Origin: Deltaproteobacteria bacterium | GTDB taxonomy: Bacteria > Desulfobacterota > Binatia > Binatales > Binataceae | Length of the DNA: 64,000 nt | Direction of reading: 5' to 3' | Assembly (NCBI GenBank): GCA_003135135.1 | Contig: PLDK01000049.1 | Coordinates: forward strand, 1 to 64,000 | In this document: positions 46,323-54,248 of the stretch, piece by piece | How the letters are laid out: each line of letters starts with the position of its first letter | Position numbering within the stretch: the first letter of the stretch is position 1 | Position numbers and translations under genes: made by a program | Notes under the pieces: model-generated | Told to the model about the DNA's origin: nothing | Databases searched by the model: none | Seen by the model: only the letters and a program-made list of their open reading frames with translations

Positions 46323-46942
46323 CGTACGCTCCCTTTAGATGCCGGCAGCCCCGCCGCCGACCACGCATCCCACCCTCCCGTGAAGACGCTGACGTTGCCG
46401 AAGCCGAGACTCAGCAACGCGTTCGCTACGAGCCGGCTGTCATGACACTCACCGCCGGAGCAGTACACGATGATCGGCTTGTCAGTGGCGGCCTGCAGCA
46501 CGCCGGCCAGGTCCCGATAGTCGTGCGCGAAGTCGTCTCGCGCGAGATTAAGCGCTCCCGGTACGTGCCCCTGTTCGAAGAACAGGGACGGCCGGGCATC
46601 AAGGATGAGCGCGCTTTTGCTCTCGACGGCTGAACGGAACCGGTCAAGCCCGACAGTTGCTGCCGGCGCGATCTTAAAGGGCGGCGCCGCAACCAGAGTC
46701 GTCAACTCGGCATCGAACCGCTGCTCCGGCGATTGATAGACGATAGGAAGTGGATGGACCGAAGACCGGTTAATCACGAGTCCAGCCGCCAGAGACACGA
46801 TCGCGAGGATCGCAACTCGGCCGAGATCGCGCACGATCTGCCATGCGAGACTCCTCGCTTGAGGCCGGGCCGCCGGATCAGGGGTGACGATCGACACTGC
46901 TGAAGTCTGCCAGTTGCGTGAGTTCAAGTCGGGGTTGGGCAC
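46319..46942 (-). CDS. membrane-anchored rhodanese-domain protein
   Basis: The 207-aa product has one transmembrane helix (about 40-60, AILAIVSLAAGLVI) and a periplasmic rhodanese domain (about 95-205) with the catalytic Cys in VYCSGGECHDS. Rhodaneses move sulfane sulfur onto thiols. The start is a GTG at 46942 without a clear ribosome site, so a later GTG is also possible. It is linked by ATGA overlap to the MauE-like gene. Confidence 0.82.
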   Translation of the reverse strand: MPNPDLNSRNWQTSAVSIVTPDPAARPQARSLAWQIVRDLGRVAILAIVSLAAGLVINRSSVHPLPIVYQSPEQRFDAELTTLVAAPPFKIAPAATVGLDRFRSAVESKSALILDARPSLFFEQGHVPGALNLARDDFAHDYRDLAGVLQAATDKPIIVYCSGGECHDSRLVANALLSLGFGNVSVFTGGWDAWSAAGLPASKGSVR

Positions 46943-46946
46943 TGGT

Positions 46947-47285
46947 TCAATTTAGCAGGCTGTTGTGTCGGTCTGGAGACGGCGGCGGTGGCGGATATTG
47001 GCTCTTTGCAAATCGTCGCGCGGAGATCCCAATGAGAAAGTAAAAGACCGTCAACAGACTTAATGGAACGATCCCGAGAACGTAAGGCCATTGGCGCATC
47101 AGGGGTAGATAAGCGTTCGGGAAAAAAACCTGGACTAAGATTGTGATTAGTCCAACCGCTGCAAGCTCAAAACAGACCCGATGAAGCGGCACGTTTTTGA
47201 GAGGATCGAACTTGACCACGTCCGCTCTTATAGCACGGATTTCCGCGAGTAGGTCATCTGCCGGCGTAGCGCGATGCAGGCGCAT
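46947..47285 (-). CDS. small two-helix membrane protein
   Basis: The 112-aa product has an N-terminal soluble stretch of about 35 residues, two transmembrane helices (about 42-60 and 68-90), and a Pro-rich C-terminus (YPPPPPSPDRH). No family was recognised. It is the first gene of a three-gene minus-strand run with the rhodanese and MauE-like genes. The ATG at 47285 is preferred over the adjoining GTG at 47288. Confidence 0.5.
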   Translation of the reverse strand: MRLHRATPADDLLAEIRAIRADVVKFDPLKNVPLHRVCFELAAVGLITILVQVFFPNAYLPLMRQWPYVLGIVPLSLLTVFYFLIGISARRFAKSQYPPPPPSPDRHNSLLN

Positions 47286-47298
47286 CACGGGAAACTTG

Positions 47299-47355
47299 CC
47301 GTGCTGGTTTTGGGCGCGCCGATAGCGTTATAGTCAGTCGATCTTCAGCCGAATG
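47299..47355 (+). promoter_or_regulatory. promoter-like duplicated block, copy 1 (upstream of the B12 radical SAM gene)
   Basis: A 57-bp block beginning CCGTGCTGGTTTTGGGCGCG repeats almost exactly at 49078-49135. It contains TATAGT at 47329-47334, a plausible -10 box, and ends in GCCGAATG. A clear -35 at standard spacing is not seen. The gene start is about 85 bp downstream. Confidence 0.55.
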
Positions 47356-47440
47356 ATTCCGGCGAGTAGGCTCACCTGCTCGCGAGGGGCGACGCGGGTA
47401 CAGCACGGACTCGGAGCGTTGTCGGCGACCAGAGGTGGCC

Positions 47441-49039
47441 ATGCTGGTATTTCTAATCCATGTTCGCGACCCGCAATTTTACGCCGTACCGGCGGACGGC
47501 CGCGCGAAAAACGGCAACCTGCGCATCATGGGGTTCCCGCCGATCGGGATCATGTCGCTCTCCGCGGTGCTCAAGCGCGCCGGCCATGAATGCGTGATGT
47601 TCGACCAGGCCAACGGCGAGACACCAAACCAGGTCATCGTCGAGCAGATTCGCACGCGGCGGCCGCAACTGGTCGGGTTGAGTTTTCTGAGCACGACCAG
47701 TTATCCCTACGCCAAGATTCTCGCCCGCCAGATCCGCGCCGTCGATTCCAAGGTCAGAGTCGCCATCGGCGGCGTCTTCGCGACGCTGAATGCGCCCCTG
47801 GTGAAACTGCAATGCAGCGAAGTGGATTTTGTCTGCCGCGGTGACGGTGAGCAGTTAATTCTCGACCTGGTTGATCAGCTCGACAATCCGGCGGCTGTCG
47901 CCGGGCTGACCTGGGCGCGAGACGGCCAGGTGGTAAACAATCCGGACCGTGCGGTCGAGCGCGACCTCGACCAGTGGCCTTTTCCGGACCGCGAAAGCCT
48001 CGCGCTGGACTTCATCGAGTCGATGCCGCTGGATGTGCCCACGGTTCTGTCAATGGACCGCTTCACCACGATGCAGACGTCGCGCGGATGCCCGTGGCCC
48101 TGCGTTTTCTGCGACATTCCGGTCTTCAACCAGAGCAAGTGGCGCTCGCGCAGCCCTGAGCACGTGCTCGCGGAATTCAATCATCTGAAGGAACACGGCT
48201 ACGGTGCGGTGTACTTTGTCGACGATCATTTCCTGCTGCAACCCAAGCGGATCGAAGCCATCTGCAAAGGGCTAATCGAGAGCGGTCCGAGCATCCACTG
48301 GGGATGCGAGGGCAGGGTCGATTCGGTTGCCCAACATCTGTTTCCGGCGATGGCAAAGGCCAATTGCCGCACTCTGATGTTCGGGATCGAGAGCGGCAGC
48401 CAGAAGATCCTGGACCGGCTCAAGAAGGAGCAGACGCTTAAGGAAGTTGAGACCGCGGTCACCAACGCCAAGCGGGCGGGAATCGAAATCGTGCACGGCT
48501 TCTTCACGGTCGGCAACCCCGACGAGACCGTGGCCGACCTGAGGGCGACATTTGATTTTGCCGCACGGCTGCCGCTCGACACGTTCAACTTCAACCGCCT
48601 ATGCGTCTATCGCGGCACCCCGTTGTGGCAGGAATATGTCCGCCGCAACCTGGTTGACGAGGCCCGAGACTGGTTCAAGTATTTCAAGTGTTCCGAGATC
48701 GATCCGACCTGCCTGCCGGGCGAGGTGATCAACCGCGAGCGCAGCGCGGGTTTCCGCAGAATATTCCGTTACAAGCTGCTTCATTATCCGCTGCAGACGG
48801 TTCGGCTACTGCGCCGTTTCACGCGCTTCATGCCGATGCGCGACGTGGTTTACCTGATACTCAAGCCCTTCTTCGGCAAACCGCGCGGACCCACGGCGGC
48901 TGAGACCCTGTCGCGCACCGTCGAGCATGCGGAACTTAAGGACTCGGCCGCCGCCCTCACCCAGGTCAGCGACGCGATGTTCGAGCAGGCACTGGCCGAG
49001 TCCGAGGCCGCACGGGCCCTGATTCGGCCCGGGCCATGA
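47441..49039 (+). CDS. B12-binding radical SAM protein
   Basis: The 532-aa product has an N-terminal cobalamin-binding Rossmann-like domain (about 1-140, GFPPIGIMSLSAVLKRAGHE and GGVFATLN), and a radical SAM barrel with the cysteine motif CPWPCVFCD near residue 215. It belongs to the BchE-like class B group, whose members methylate or rearrange unactivated carbons. The C-terminal 100 residues are unassigned. I take the ATG at 47441 (AGAGG five bases upstream) rather than the GTG at 47435. No pathway genes are adjacent. Confidence 0.85.
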   Translation: MLVFLIHVRDPQFYAVPADGRAKNGNLRIMGFPPIGIMSLSAVLKRAGHECVMFDQANGETPNQVIVEQIRTRRPQLVGLSFLSTTSYPYAKILARQIRAVDSKVRVAIGGVFATLNAPLVKLQCSEVDFVCRGDGEQLILDLVDQLDNPAAVAGLTWARDGQVVNNPDRAVERDLDQWPFPDRESLALDFIESMPLDVPTVLSMDRFTTMQTSRGCPWPCVFCDIPVFNQSKWRSRSPEHVLAEFNHLKEHGYGAVYFVDDHFLLQPKRIEAICKGLIESGPSIHWGCEGRVDSVAQHLFPAMAKANCRTLMFGIESGSQKILDRLKKEQTLKEVETAVTNAKRAGIEIVHGFFTVGNPDETVADLRATFDFAARLPLDTFNFNRLCVYRGTPLWQEYVRRNLVDEARDWFKYFKCSEIDPTCLPGEVINRERSAGFRRIFRYKLLHYPLQTVRLLRRFTRFMPMRDVVYLILKPFFGKPRGPTAAETLSRTVEHAELKDSAAALTQVSDAMFEQALAESEAARALIRPGP

Positions 49040-49077
49040 AGTCCGGATAAATCGCGGGCGCGCAAGCGGCCAGACGA

Positions 49078-49135
49078 CCGTGCTGGTTTTGGGCGCGTTG
49101 ATACCCTTATAATAAACGGATTATTCGGCCGAATG
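49078..49135 (+). promoter_or_regulatory. promoter-like duplicated block, copy 2 (upstream of tolQ)
   Basis: The block matches 47299-47355 with 20 identical bases at its start (CCGTGCTGGTTTTGGGCGCG) and later shared TTATA and GCCGAATG. A perfect TATAAT lies at 49108-49113. It ends 9 bp before the tolQ ATG, so transcription would start just before the gene. Confidence 0.65.
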
Positions 49136-49143
49136 GCGGTATT

Positions 49144-49857
49144 ATGCTCCATCAGGTGAGTGGTGCAGGCGGGTTGGGGGTGGTGGAACTGGTGCTGGGC
49201 ACGGGCCCGGTGGTGGCAGTCGTGTTGTGGCTGCTGGTGGCCTTTTCGGTCGGCAGTTGGGGGATCATCCTTTACAAGCTGATTGAGATTTCGCGAGCGC
49301 GGCGCCAGTCCGAACGCTTCATCGCGATCTTCTGGGAATCGAAGAACCTCGCCGCGATTCACACCGCCAGCGTCGGGCTCAAGCGCAGCCCGGTCGCGCA
49401 GGTTTTCCGCGCCGGCTACCAGGAGCTCCTGCAACTCACCCGCGCCAAGCGCCAGGCGGTCGGAGCGGAAAGCGGCTTCTCGACCGATCTCGGCGGAATC
49501 GCCAACGTGATGCGCGCGATGAAGCGCCAGGAAAACGTCGAGCTGACCAAGCTCGAATCCGGCATCACGTTCCTGGCCACCACTGGTTCGTCGTGCCCGT
49601 TCATCGGACTGTTCGGCACGGTGTGGGGAATAATGACGGCGTTCCTGGGCCTGTCGGCGTCTCATACGTCGAGTATCCAGGCGGTCGCGCCCGGAATCGC
49701 CGAGGCGCTGATCACGACCGCGGTCGGCCTGGTCGCCGCGATCCCGGCGCAGATGTTCTACAACTACTTCATCGCGCGGGTGCGCGTGCTGGCGACCGAG
49801 ATGGATAATTTCACCTCCGAATTTTTAAACATCGCCGAGCGTCATTTCCTTTCGTAG
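49144..49857 (+). CDS. tolQ: TolQ, proton channel subunit of Tol-Pal
   Basis: TolQ with TolR uses the proton gradient to drive TolA. The 237-aa product has three transmembrane helices and the MotA/ExbB signature (GLFGTVWGIMTAF and AEALITTAVGLVAAIPA). It starts the tolQRAB-pal-cpoB operon and has the promoter-like block directly upstream. The motif order matches TolQ rather than ExbB, mainly because of the operon. Confidence 0.94.
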   Translation: MLHQVSGAGGLGVVELVLGTGPVVAVVLWLLVAFSVGSWGIILYKLIEISRARRQSERFIAIFWESKNLAAIHTASVGLKRSPVAQVFRAGYQELLQLTRAKRQAVGAESGFSTDLGGIANVMRAMKRQENVELTKLESGITFLATTGSSCPFIGLFGTVWGIMTAFLGLSASHTSSIQAVAPGIAEALITTAVGLVAAIPAQMFYNYFIARVRVLATEMDNFTSEFLNIAERHFLS

Positions 49858-49868
49858 GCGGTATCGCA

Positions 49869-50303
49869 ATGGCATTCGATCCAGGACAGCGCGGGCAGAT
49901 GGTTTCCCAGATCAACGTCACGCCGCTGGTGGACGTGATGCTGGTGCTGCTGGTCATCTTCATGGTCACGGCGCCGATTATTCAGCAGGGCGTCGAGGTC
50001 ACGCTGCCCAGCGTCAAGGCCGAGGCACTGCCCGGCAAGGAAGAGCAGTTCGTCGTGTCGATCACGCGCGACAGCCAGATTTATCTCAACGACGCGAAGC
50101 TCTCGGCCGATGACTTGACCGGCAAACTCAAGGCGATTGCCAATGAGCGTCCCGACCGGCAGGTCTTCATCCGCGCCGACGACCGGGTGCCGTACGGCGA
50201 GGTGATCCGCACGATGGCGGCGATTAAGGCCGCGGGAATCGAAAACGTCGGGATGGTGACGGAGATGCCGGCGGCCAGCGGCACCGACGCGGGCGCGAAG
50301 TGA
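49869..50303 (+). CDS. tolR: TolR (ExbD family)
   Basis: TolR is the small anchored partner of TolQ. The 144-aa product has a short cytosolic N-terminus, one transmembrane helix (about 20-40, with VDVMLVLLVIFMVTAPI, whose aspartate is the proton-linked residue), and a periplasmic domain. It is 11 bp after tolQ and 9 bp before tolA. Confidence 0.94.
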   Translation: MAFDPGQRGQMVSQINVTPLVDVMLVLLVIFMVTAPIIQQGVEVTLPSVKAEALPGKEEQFVVSITRDSQIYLNDAKLSADDLTGKLKAIANERPDRQVFIRADDRVPYGEVIRTMAAIKAAGIENVGMVTEMPAASGTDAGAK

Positions 50304-50312
50304 GCGCTGAGC

Positions 50313-51410
50313 GTGGCATCGCGGCACCATAACGGTGACGAGCAGCCGTCGCGAATCGAATATTTCGCGGCGATCTTCGTCTCCGCGCTCGGGCACGCTG
50401 CGCTGTTCGCGACGGTGTTCTTCATCGCGCCGCGCTTTTTGCATCCCGAAGAAGCCCCACCGCCCGCATACACGGTGAAAATCGTCGATAACATTCCGGC
50501 CGGCGACCTCGGAACGCATCTGCCGCGCATCAATCGGCACCCGGCGGATGAAGCGAAGGAGACGGCGCCCAAGCCCGAAGAATCGAAGGTTAAGGTCGAG
50601 CCGCCCAAAACAGAACTCGCGCTCAACGACGATAAGAACGCGCTCAAAATAAATGTGAAGCCGACCGACGCTCCAACCGCGACTCCCACGCCCGAGCCAA
50701 CTGTTGAAGCGACGGTAGCGCCCACTATCGCGCCGACTATCGCGCCGACGATTGCGCCGACGATTGCGCCAACGCCGCAGCCCACTGCGGCGCCGGCGAA
50801 ACACGCGAAGCCAAAGCCCACACCCGACAAGGCGTCGCGCAATCCGCCCAAGTCTGAATCGACGGTAGCCAAGGCAAAGATCGCATCGACGCCGAGCGTC
50901 GAGCAGCGGTTCGCGATGCTGAAGCGCCGGTTGCTCGCGGAGCACGTCAAGGACCTGGCGAAGAACCCGCCGCCTGAAGATGAAGATGACGACGATTCCG
51001 ACTCGGCCGACCGCGATGCCACCGGTCCGGCAGGGGGAGGACCCGTCGTCGCAAGCAAAGCGAGTGAAGGTTCGGGCTACGGAGTCGGCGCCGGCAAGGG
51101 CAGTGTCGGGATTCTACAGGACCCGCAATTTATCCTGTACTATAAAACCGTGCAGGAACAGATTAAAAAGTCGTGGACGTTTACCGGCGGATCGAACGAT
51201 CTGACCGCGACCGTCAATTTCGCGATCGGCCCCGACGGTGCGCTGACCGCCGTGAAGATAGGAACAAGCTCGAACGACTCGGCGTTCGATGATTCCGTGA
51301 TTCGCGCGATTCGTCGGGCGGCGCCGTTTCCCGCGCCGCCGGAAAACTTTCGCGACCAGTTTTCTTCCGGGATCAAAGCGTTGTTTCAGCTCGGCGAACT
51401 AAAGTCCTGA
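50313..51410 (+). CDS. tolA: TolA with a Pro/Ala/Thr-rich spacer
   Basis: TolA bridges the inner membrane to Pal and the outer membrane. The 365-aa product has an N-terminal transmembrane helix (about 18-40), a spacer rich in Pro, Ala, Thr, Lys and Glu with four exact APTI repeats, an acidic run DEDDDDSDSAD, and a C-terminal TonB-like domain (about 285-360, with VNFAIGPDGALTAVKI). The usual long three-helix Ala/Lys coiled coil of E. coli TolA is not seen. The start is GTG at 50313. Confidence 0.88.
   Translation: MASRHHNGDEQPSRIEYFAAIFVSALGHAALFATVFFIAPRFLHPEEAPPPAYTVKIVDNIPAGDLGTHLPRINRHPADEAKETAPKPEESKVKVEPPKTELALNDDKNALKINVKPTDAPTATPTPEPTVEATVAPTIAPTIAPTIAPTIAPTPQPTAAPAKHAKPKPTPDKASRNPPKSESTVAKAKIASTPSVEQRFAMLKRRLLAEHVKDLAKNPPPEDEDDDDSDSADRDATGPAGGGPVVASKASEGSGYGVGAGKGSVGILQDPQFILYYKTVQEQIKKSWTFTGGSNDLTATVNFAIGPDGALTAVKIGTSSNDSAFDDSVIRAIRRAAPFPAPPENFRDQFSSGIKALFQLGELKS
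50721..50768 (+). repeat. 12-bp tandem repeat inside tolA
   Basis: Four consecutive units CC(C/G)AC(T/G)AT(C/T)GCG encode APTI four times within the spacer of TolA. Units 3 and 4 are identical. It is a short in-frame satellite that could change copy number. Confidence 0.9.
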
Positions 51411-51435
51411 GATTGTGATGCTGCAGGAGGTGCGG

Positions 51436-51477
51436 ATGAACTTTTTCTTTTTCAGTTTTTTCAGTGTCAAAGCATGA
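51436..51477 (+). CDS. 13-codon Phe-rich leader ORF overlapping tolB
   Basis: The ORF reads MNFFFFSFFSVKA and stops at TGA 51475-51477, which overlaps the tolB start (ATGA). AGGAGG lies five bases before its ATG, an ideal ribosome site, whereas tolB itself has none of its own. Six of its 13 residues are Phe. I infer that it is a leader whose translation delivers ribosomes to tolB, and possibly a sensor of Phe-tRNA supply, which is not shown. It is out of frame with tolB. Confidence 0.6.
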   Translation: MNFFFFSFFSVKA

Positions 51478-52814
51478 AGCGGGGAATTCAAGCTTGCGCG
51501 CTTCTGTGCGCGATTGTTCTGGCGTCGATACCAGGCCGGGCCGTCGCGCAGCCCGCTGGTGGGGGGCCGATCACCATCACGATCGCGGGACCCGGCTCGC
51601 AGCTCTCGACGATCGCGGTGTCGGGGCTGAAAGATCTCGGGGGCGACGACGAGCATCGCGTTGGCAGCACGTTTGTCGGCACGCTGCGGCGCGACCTCGA
51701 GCTTTCGGGCTACTTCAGAATTATCGATCCGCACGCGTACATCGAGGATCCGCAATCGTCGGGCTTCGAGCTCGGCCAGTTCAATTTCGCCGATTGGCGA
51801 TCGATCAACGCCGACTTTGTGGTCAAGGGTTCGGTCTCCGCCGGCGGCGCGGGCGTGAAGCTGACGGCTTTTCTCTACGATGTGGCGCAGCAGCGGCGCA
51901 TGATGGGCAAGAATTACAGCGGCGACGCGGGTGACGTGGCGCGGATGGCGCGCCGATTCGCCGACGCGATCCTTGAAGCTGCGACCGGGCAGCGCGGTCC
52001 GTTCGATTCCAAGCTCGCGCTGGTCTCGACGCGCGGCGGTCGCTTCAAGGAAATCTACACGCAGTCGATAGACGGCCAGGACCTGTTCCAGCTGACCCGC
52101 AATCCGACCATCAACCTGTTTCCGAGTTTCGATCGCAGCGCCAACCACCTGCTGTATCTCTCGTACAAGAGCATGGCGCCGGCGCTTTACCTGGTGGATC
52201 TCAAGGCGCAGAGCGAAGTGAAGATCACCAGCCCCCGCGGCCGCGTGATCGGCGGCACGATCTCGCCCGACGGCGAGCGCATCGTCGCCGCGATCGAGCG
52301 TGACGGCGCCACCAATCTGTATTTGATCACGCGCGATGGTGCCGAAATTCGCCAGCTCACCGACACCAGCGGCATCAACGTCAGTCCCGCGATTTCGCCC
52401 GACGGGGGCACGCTCGCGTTCACCTCGGATCGCTCTGGTTCGCCGCAAATTTACGTGATGAGTCTGGCGGGCGGTGCGCCGAAACGACTGACCTATAGCG
52501 GCGATTACAACACCACGCCCGCGTTTTCGCCCAAGGGCGACAAGCTGGCATATCAGAGCCGCAACAACGGACGTTTCGACATCTGGACGATTCCGGCCGG
52601 CGGCGGTGAACCGGTGCAAGTGACGGATGGCAACGGCTCCAACGAGTATCCGAGCTGGTCGCCCGACGGACGCTATCTCGCGTTCAGCTCGACGCGCGGC
52701 CACAACTCGCGAATTTATATAATGATGGTCGGCAACCGGAAAATTATTTCCGCTTTGACGGAGGGTAATGGTAATGATTCCTGTCCAGCGTGGTCGGGGT
52801 GGTTGGGTGAGTAG
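51474..52814 (+). CDS. tolB: TolB periplasmic beta-propeller
   Basis: TolB is a periplasmic protein that binds Pal and regulates its mobility. The 446-aa product has a signal peptide (about 1-26, ending RAVAQ), an N-terminal domain (about 30-165, with LELSGYFRIIDP) and a six-bladed WD40-like propeller with repeated SPDG and FSPKGDKLAY blades. The start overlaps the leader ORF by ATGA. The 3' end overlaps pal by 41 bp. Confidence 0.94.
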   Translation: MKRGIQACALLCAIVLASIPGRAVAQPAGGGPITITIAGPGSQLSTIAVSGLKDLGGDDEHRVGSTFVGTLRRDLELSGYFRIIDPHAYIEDPQSSGFELGQFNFADWRSINADFVVKGSVSAGGAGVKLTAFLYDVAQQRRMMGKNYSGDAGDVARMARRFADAILEAATGQRGPFDSKLALVSTRGGRFKEIYTQSIDGQDLFQLTRNPTINLFPSFDRSANHLLYLSYKSMAPALYLVDLKAQSEVKITSPRGRVIGGTISPDGERIVAAIERDGATNLYLITRDGAEIRQLTDTSGINVSPAISPDGGTLAFTSDRSGSPQIYVMSLAGGAPKRLTYSGDYNTTPAFSPKGDKLAYQSRNNGRFDIWTIPAGGGEPVQVTDGNGSNEYPSWSPDGRYLAFSSTRGHNSRIYIMMVGNRKIISALTEGNGNDSCPAWSGWLGE

Positions 52815-53346
52815 TCGTTCGGCATTGGCCAAGGCGATGGCGATTGTGGGTGTTGCGGCGATGCTGGCGATGGCCGCATGCTCGTCGAAGAAGCCGGCGC
52901 CGATAAATGGCGGCGAAAACAATCCGAACGGAAGTCAACTTGGTGAAGGCAACATTGGCAAAGGCGGCGGCAACTCGCTCGAGGACTGGAAGAACGGAAA
53001 ATTCGGCGCGCAAGGTCCGCTCAGCGACATTCACTTCGCGTACAACGAGTACACGATTCAGGAGCAGGACGGCTCCGTGCTGAAATCCGATGCCAGCTGG
53101 CTGCAAGCGCATCCGCAGACCCGGGTACAGGTCGAGGGTCATTGCGATGAGCGCGGCTCCGAGGAATACAATATCGCGCTGGGCGCCAAGCGCGCGCAGG
53201 CCGCCAAGGATTACCTGGTGACACTCGGAATCGGCGGCAGCCGAATCTCGACAATCAGCTACGGCAAGGAGCTTCCACTTTGCACCGAGCACGACGAAAG
53301 CTGCTGGTCGCAGAATCGGCGCGATCACTTTGCGGTCAGCGAATAA
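52774..53346 (+). CDS. pal: peptidoglycan-associated lipoprotein Pal
   Basis: Pal anchors the outer membrane to peptidoglycan. The 190-aa product has a lipobox (AMAACSS, Cys near residue 36), a Gly/Asn-rich linker and an OmpA-C domain (about 80-190) with the diaminopimelate-binding EGHCDERGSEEYN. GGAGG lies nine bases before the ATG at 52774, which sits inside tolB. This gives a longer-than-usual basic n-region (IPVQRGRGGW); a GTG at 52807 would give a standard signal and is the alternative. Confidence 0.9.
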   Translation: MIPVQRGRGGWVSSRSALAKAMAIVGVAAMLAMAACSSKKPAPINGGENNPNGSQLGEGNIGKGGGNSLEDWKNGKFGAQGPLSDIHFAYNEYTIQEQDGSVLKSDASWLQAHPQTRVQVEGHCDERGSEEYNIALGAKRAQAAKDYLVTLGIGGSRISTISYGKELPLCTEHDESCWSQNRRDHFAVSE

Positions 53347-53357
53347 GGATTAGAAGC

Positions 53358-54224
53358 GTGCGAAAAACGAACTGGTTGATCGGTGCCGCCGCCGCCCTTG
53401 CCGCGGCGTTCGCGCTGGCGGGATGCGCCGAGCAGGGCGACGTGCAGCAACTCAATCAAAACGAGTTCACGCTGCGCGGGATGATCGCGAGCGACCGCCA
53501 GGAAATCAATTCCCTGAAGCAGCAGATTCAACGTCAGAACGATCAGATCGAGGAGCTCAAGCACGGCGCCGCTGGCGCCGGCGGCGATGCGTCGTCGATG
53601 AACGATCGAGTCGCGAGCCTCGAGGCCGAAGTGAAAGCATTGCAGGCCGGGATGGCGGCGACGCCCGGCGCGATTCCTCCTCCCGGCACGCCGGCGGACT
53701 CGGTCGGCGAGGCGCCCGCGCCGGCAATTCCGTCGGCGGGAGCGCCGTCGGGCGGTCCGGTTCCGCCCGCCGCGCCCGTCGCGATCGCTCCTACCTGGCC
53801 GAACGAACTCGATCAGGAAATTGCGGACGCCAGGACTTCGAGCGAGCCGGGCGTGAAGATCTACCGCGAAGGCCTCGACGCGATGAAGGCCGCCAAGTAT
53901 CCGCTCGCGGTTGCCAGGTTCACCAAGCTGCAGCATGCGTACCCGAAATCGGCGCTGAGCGAGCCCGCCGAATACTTCGCCGCCAACGCGCTGTTTGAAA
54001 CCGGCAGCTACGACCAGGCGATTTTGCAATTCAATGATCTCGTGATGCGCTTTCCCAAGGGCAAATACGCCAGCGCTGCCTTGCTGCGCGAGGCGCAGGC
54101 ATTTGTGAAGCTCAACGATCGAATCGACGCGCGCCTGACACTCCAGAAGCTGGTCGCCGATCACGCGGGGACTCCGGAAGCGGACGCCGCAAACACGATG
54201 ATGAAGGACCTCGCGAGCGATTAA
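53358..54224 (+). CDS. cpoB: Tol-Pal protein CpoB (YbgF)
   Basis: CpoB coordinates peptidoglycan synthesis with outer-membrane constriction. The 288-aa product has a lipobox-like signal (AAFALAGCAEQ), so it may be a lipoprotein unlike E. coli CpoB, an N-terminal coiled-coil trimerisation helix (about 30-85), an Ala/Pro-rich linker and three TPRs (about 165-285, with YREGLDAMKAAKYPLAVARF). The start is GTG at 53358 with AAGGA eight bases upstream; the ORF-track ATG at 53280 lies in pal. Confidence 0.9.
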   Translation: MRKTNWLIGAAAALAAAFALAGCAEQGDVQQLNQNEFTLRGMIASDRQEINSLKQQIQRQNDQIEELKHGAAGAGGDASSMNDRVASLEAEVKALQAGMAATPGAIPPPGTPADSVGEAPAPAIPSAGAPSGGPVPPAAPVAIAPTWPNELDQEIADARTSSEPGVKIYREGLDAMKAAKYPLAVARFTKLQHAYPKSALSEPAEYFAANALFETGSYDQAILQFNDLVMRFPKGKYASAALLREAQAFVKLNDRIDARLTLQKLVADHAGTPEADAANTMMKDLASD

Positions 54225-54248
54225 AGGATCGCCTTCGCGCACGATTGA

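Noticed and set aside
50721-50768. possible CRISPR-like repeat
   Set aside because: The units are contiguous, 12 bp long, in frame in tolA, and have no spacers.
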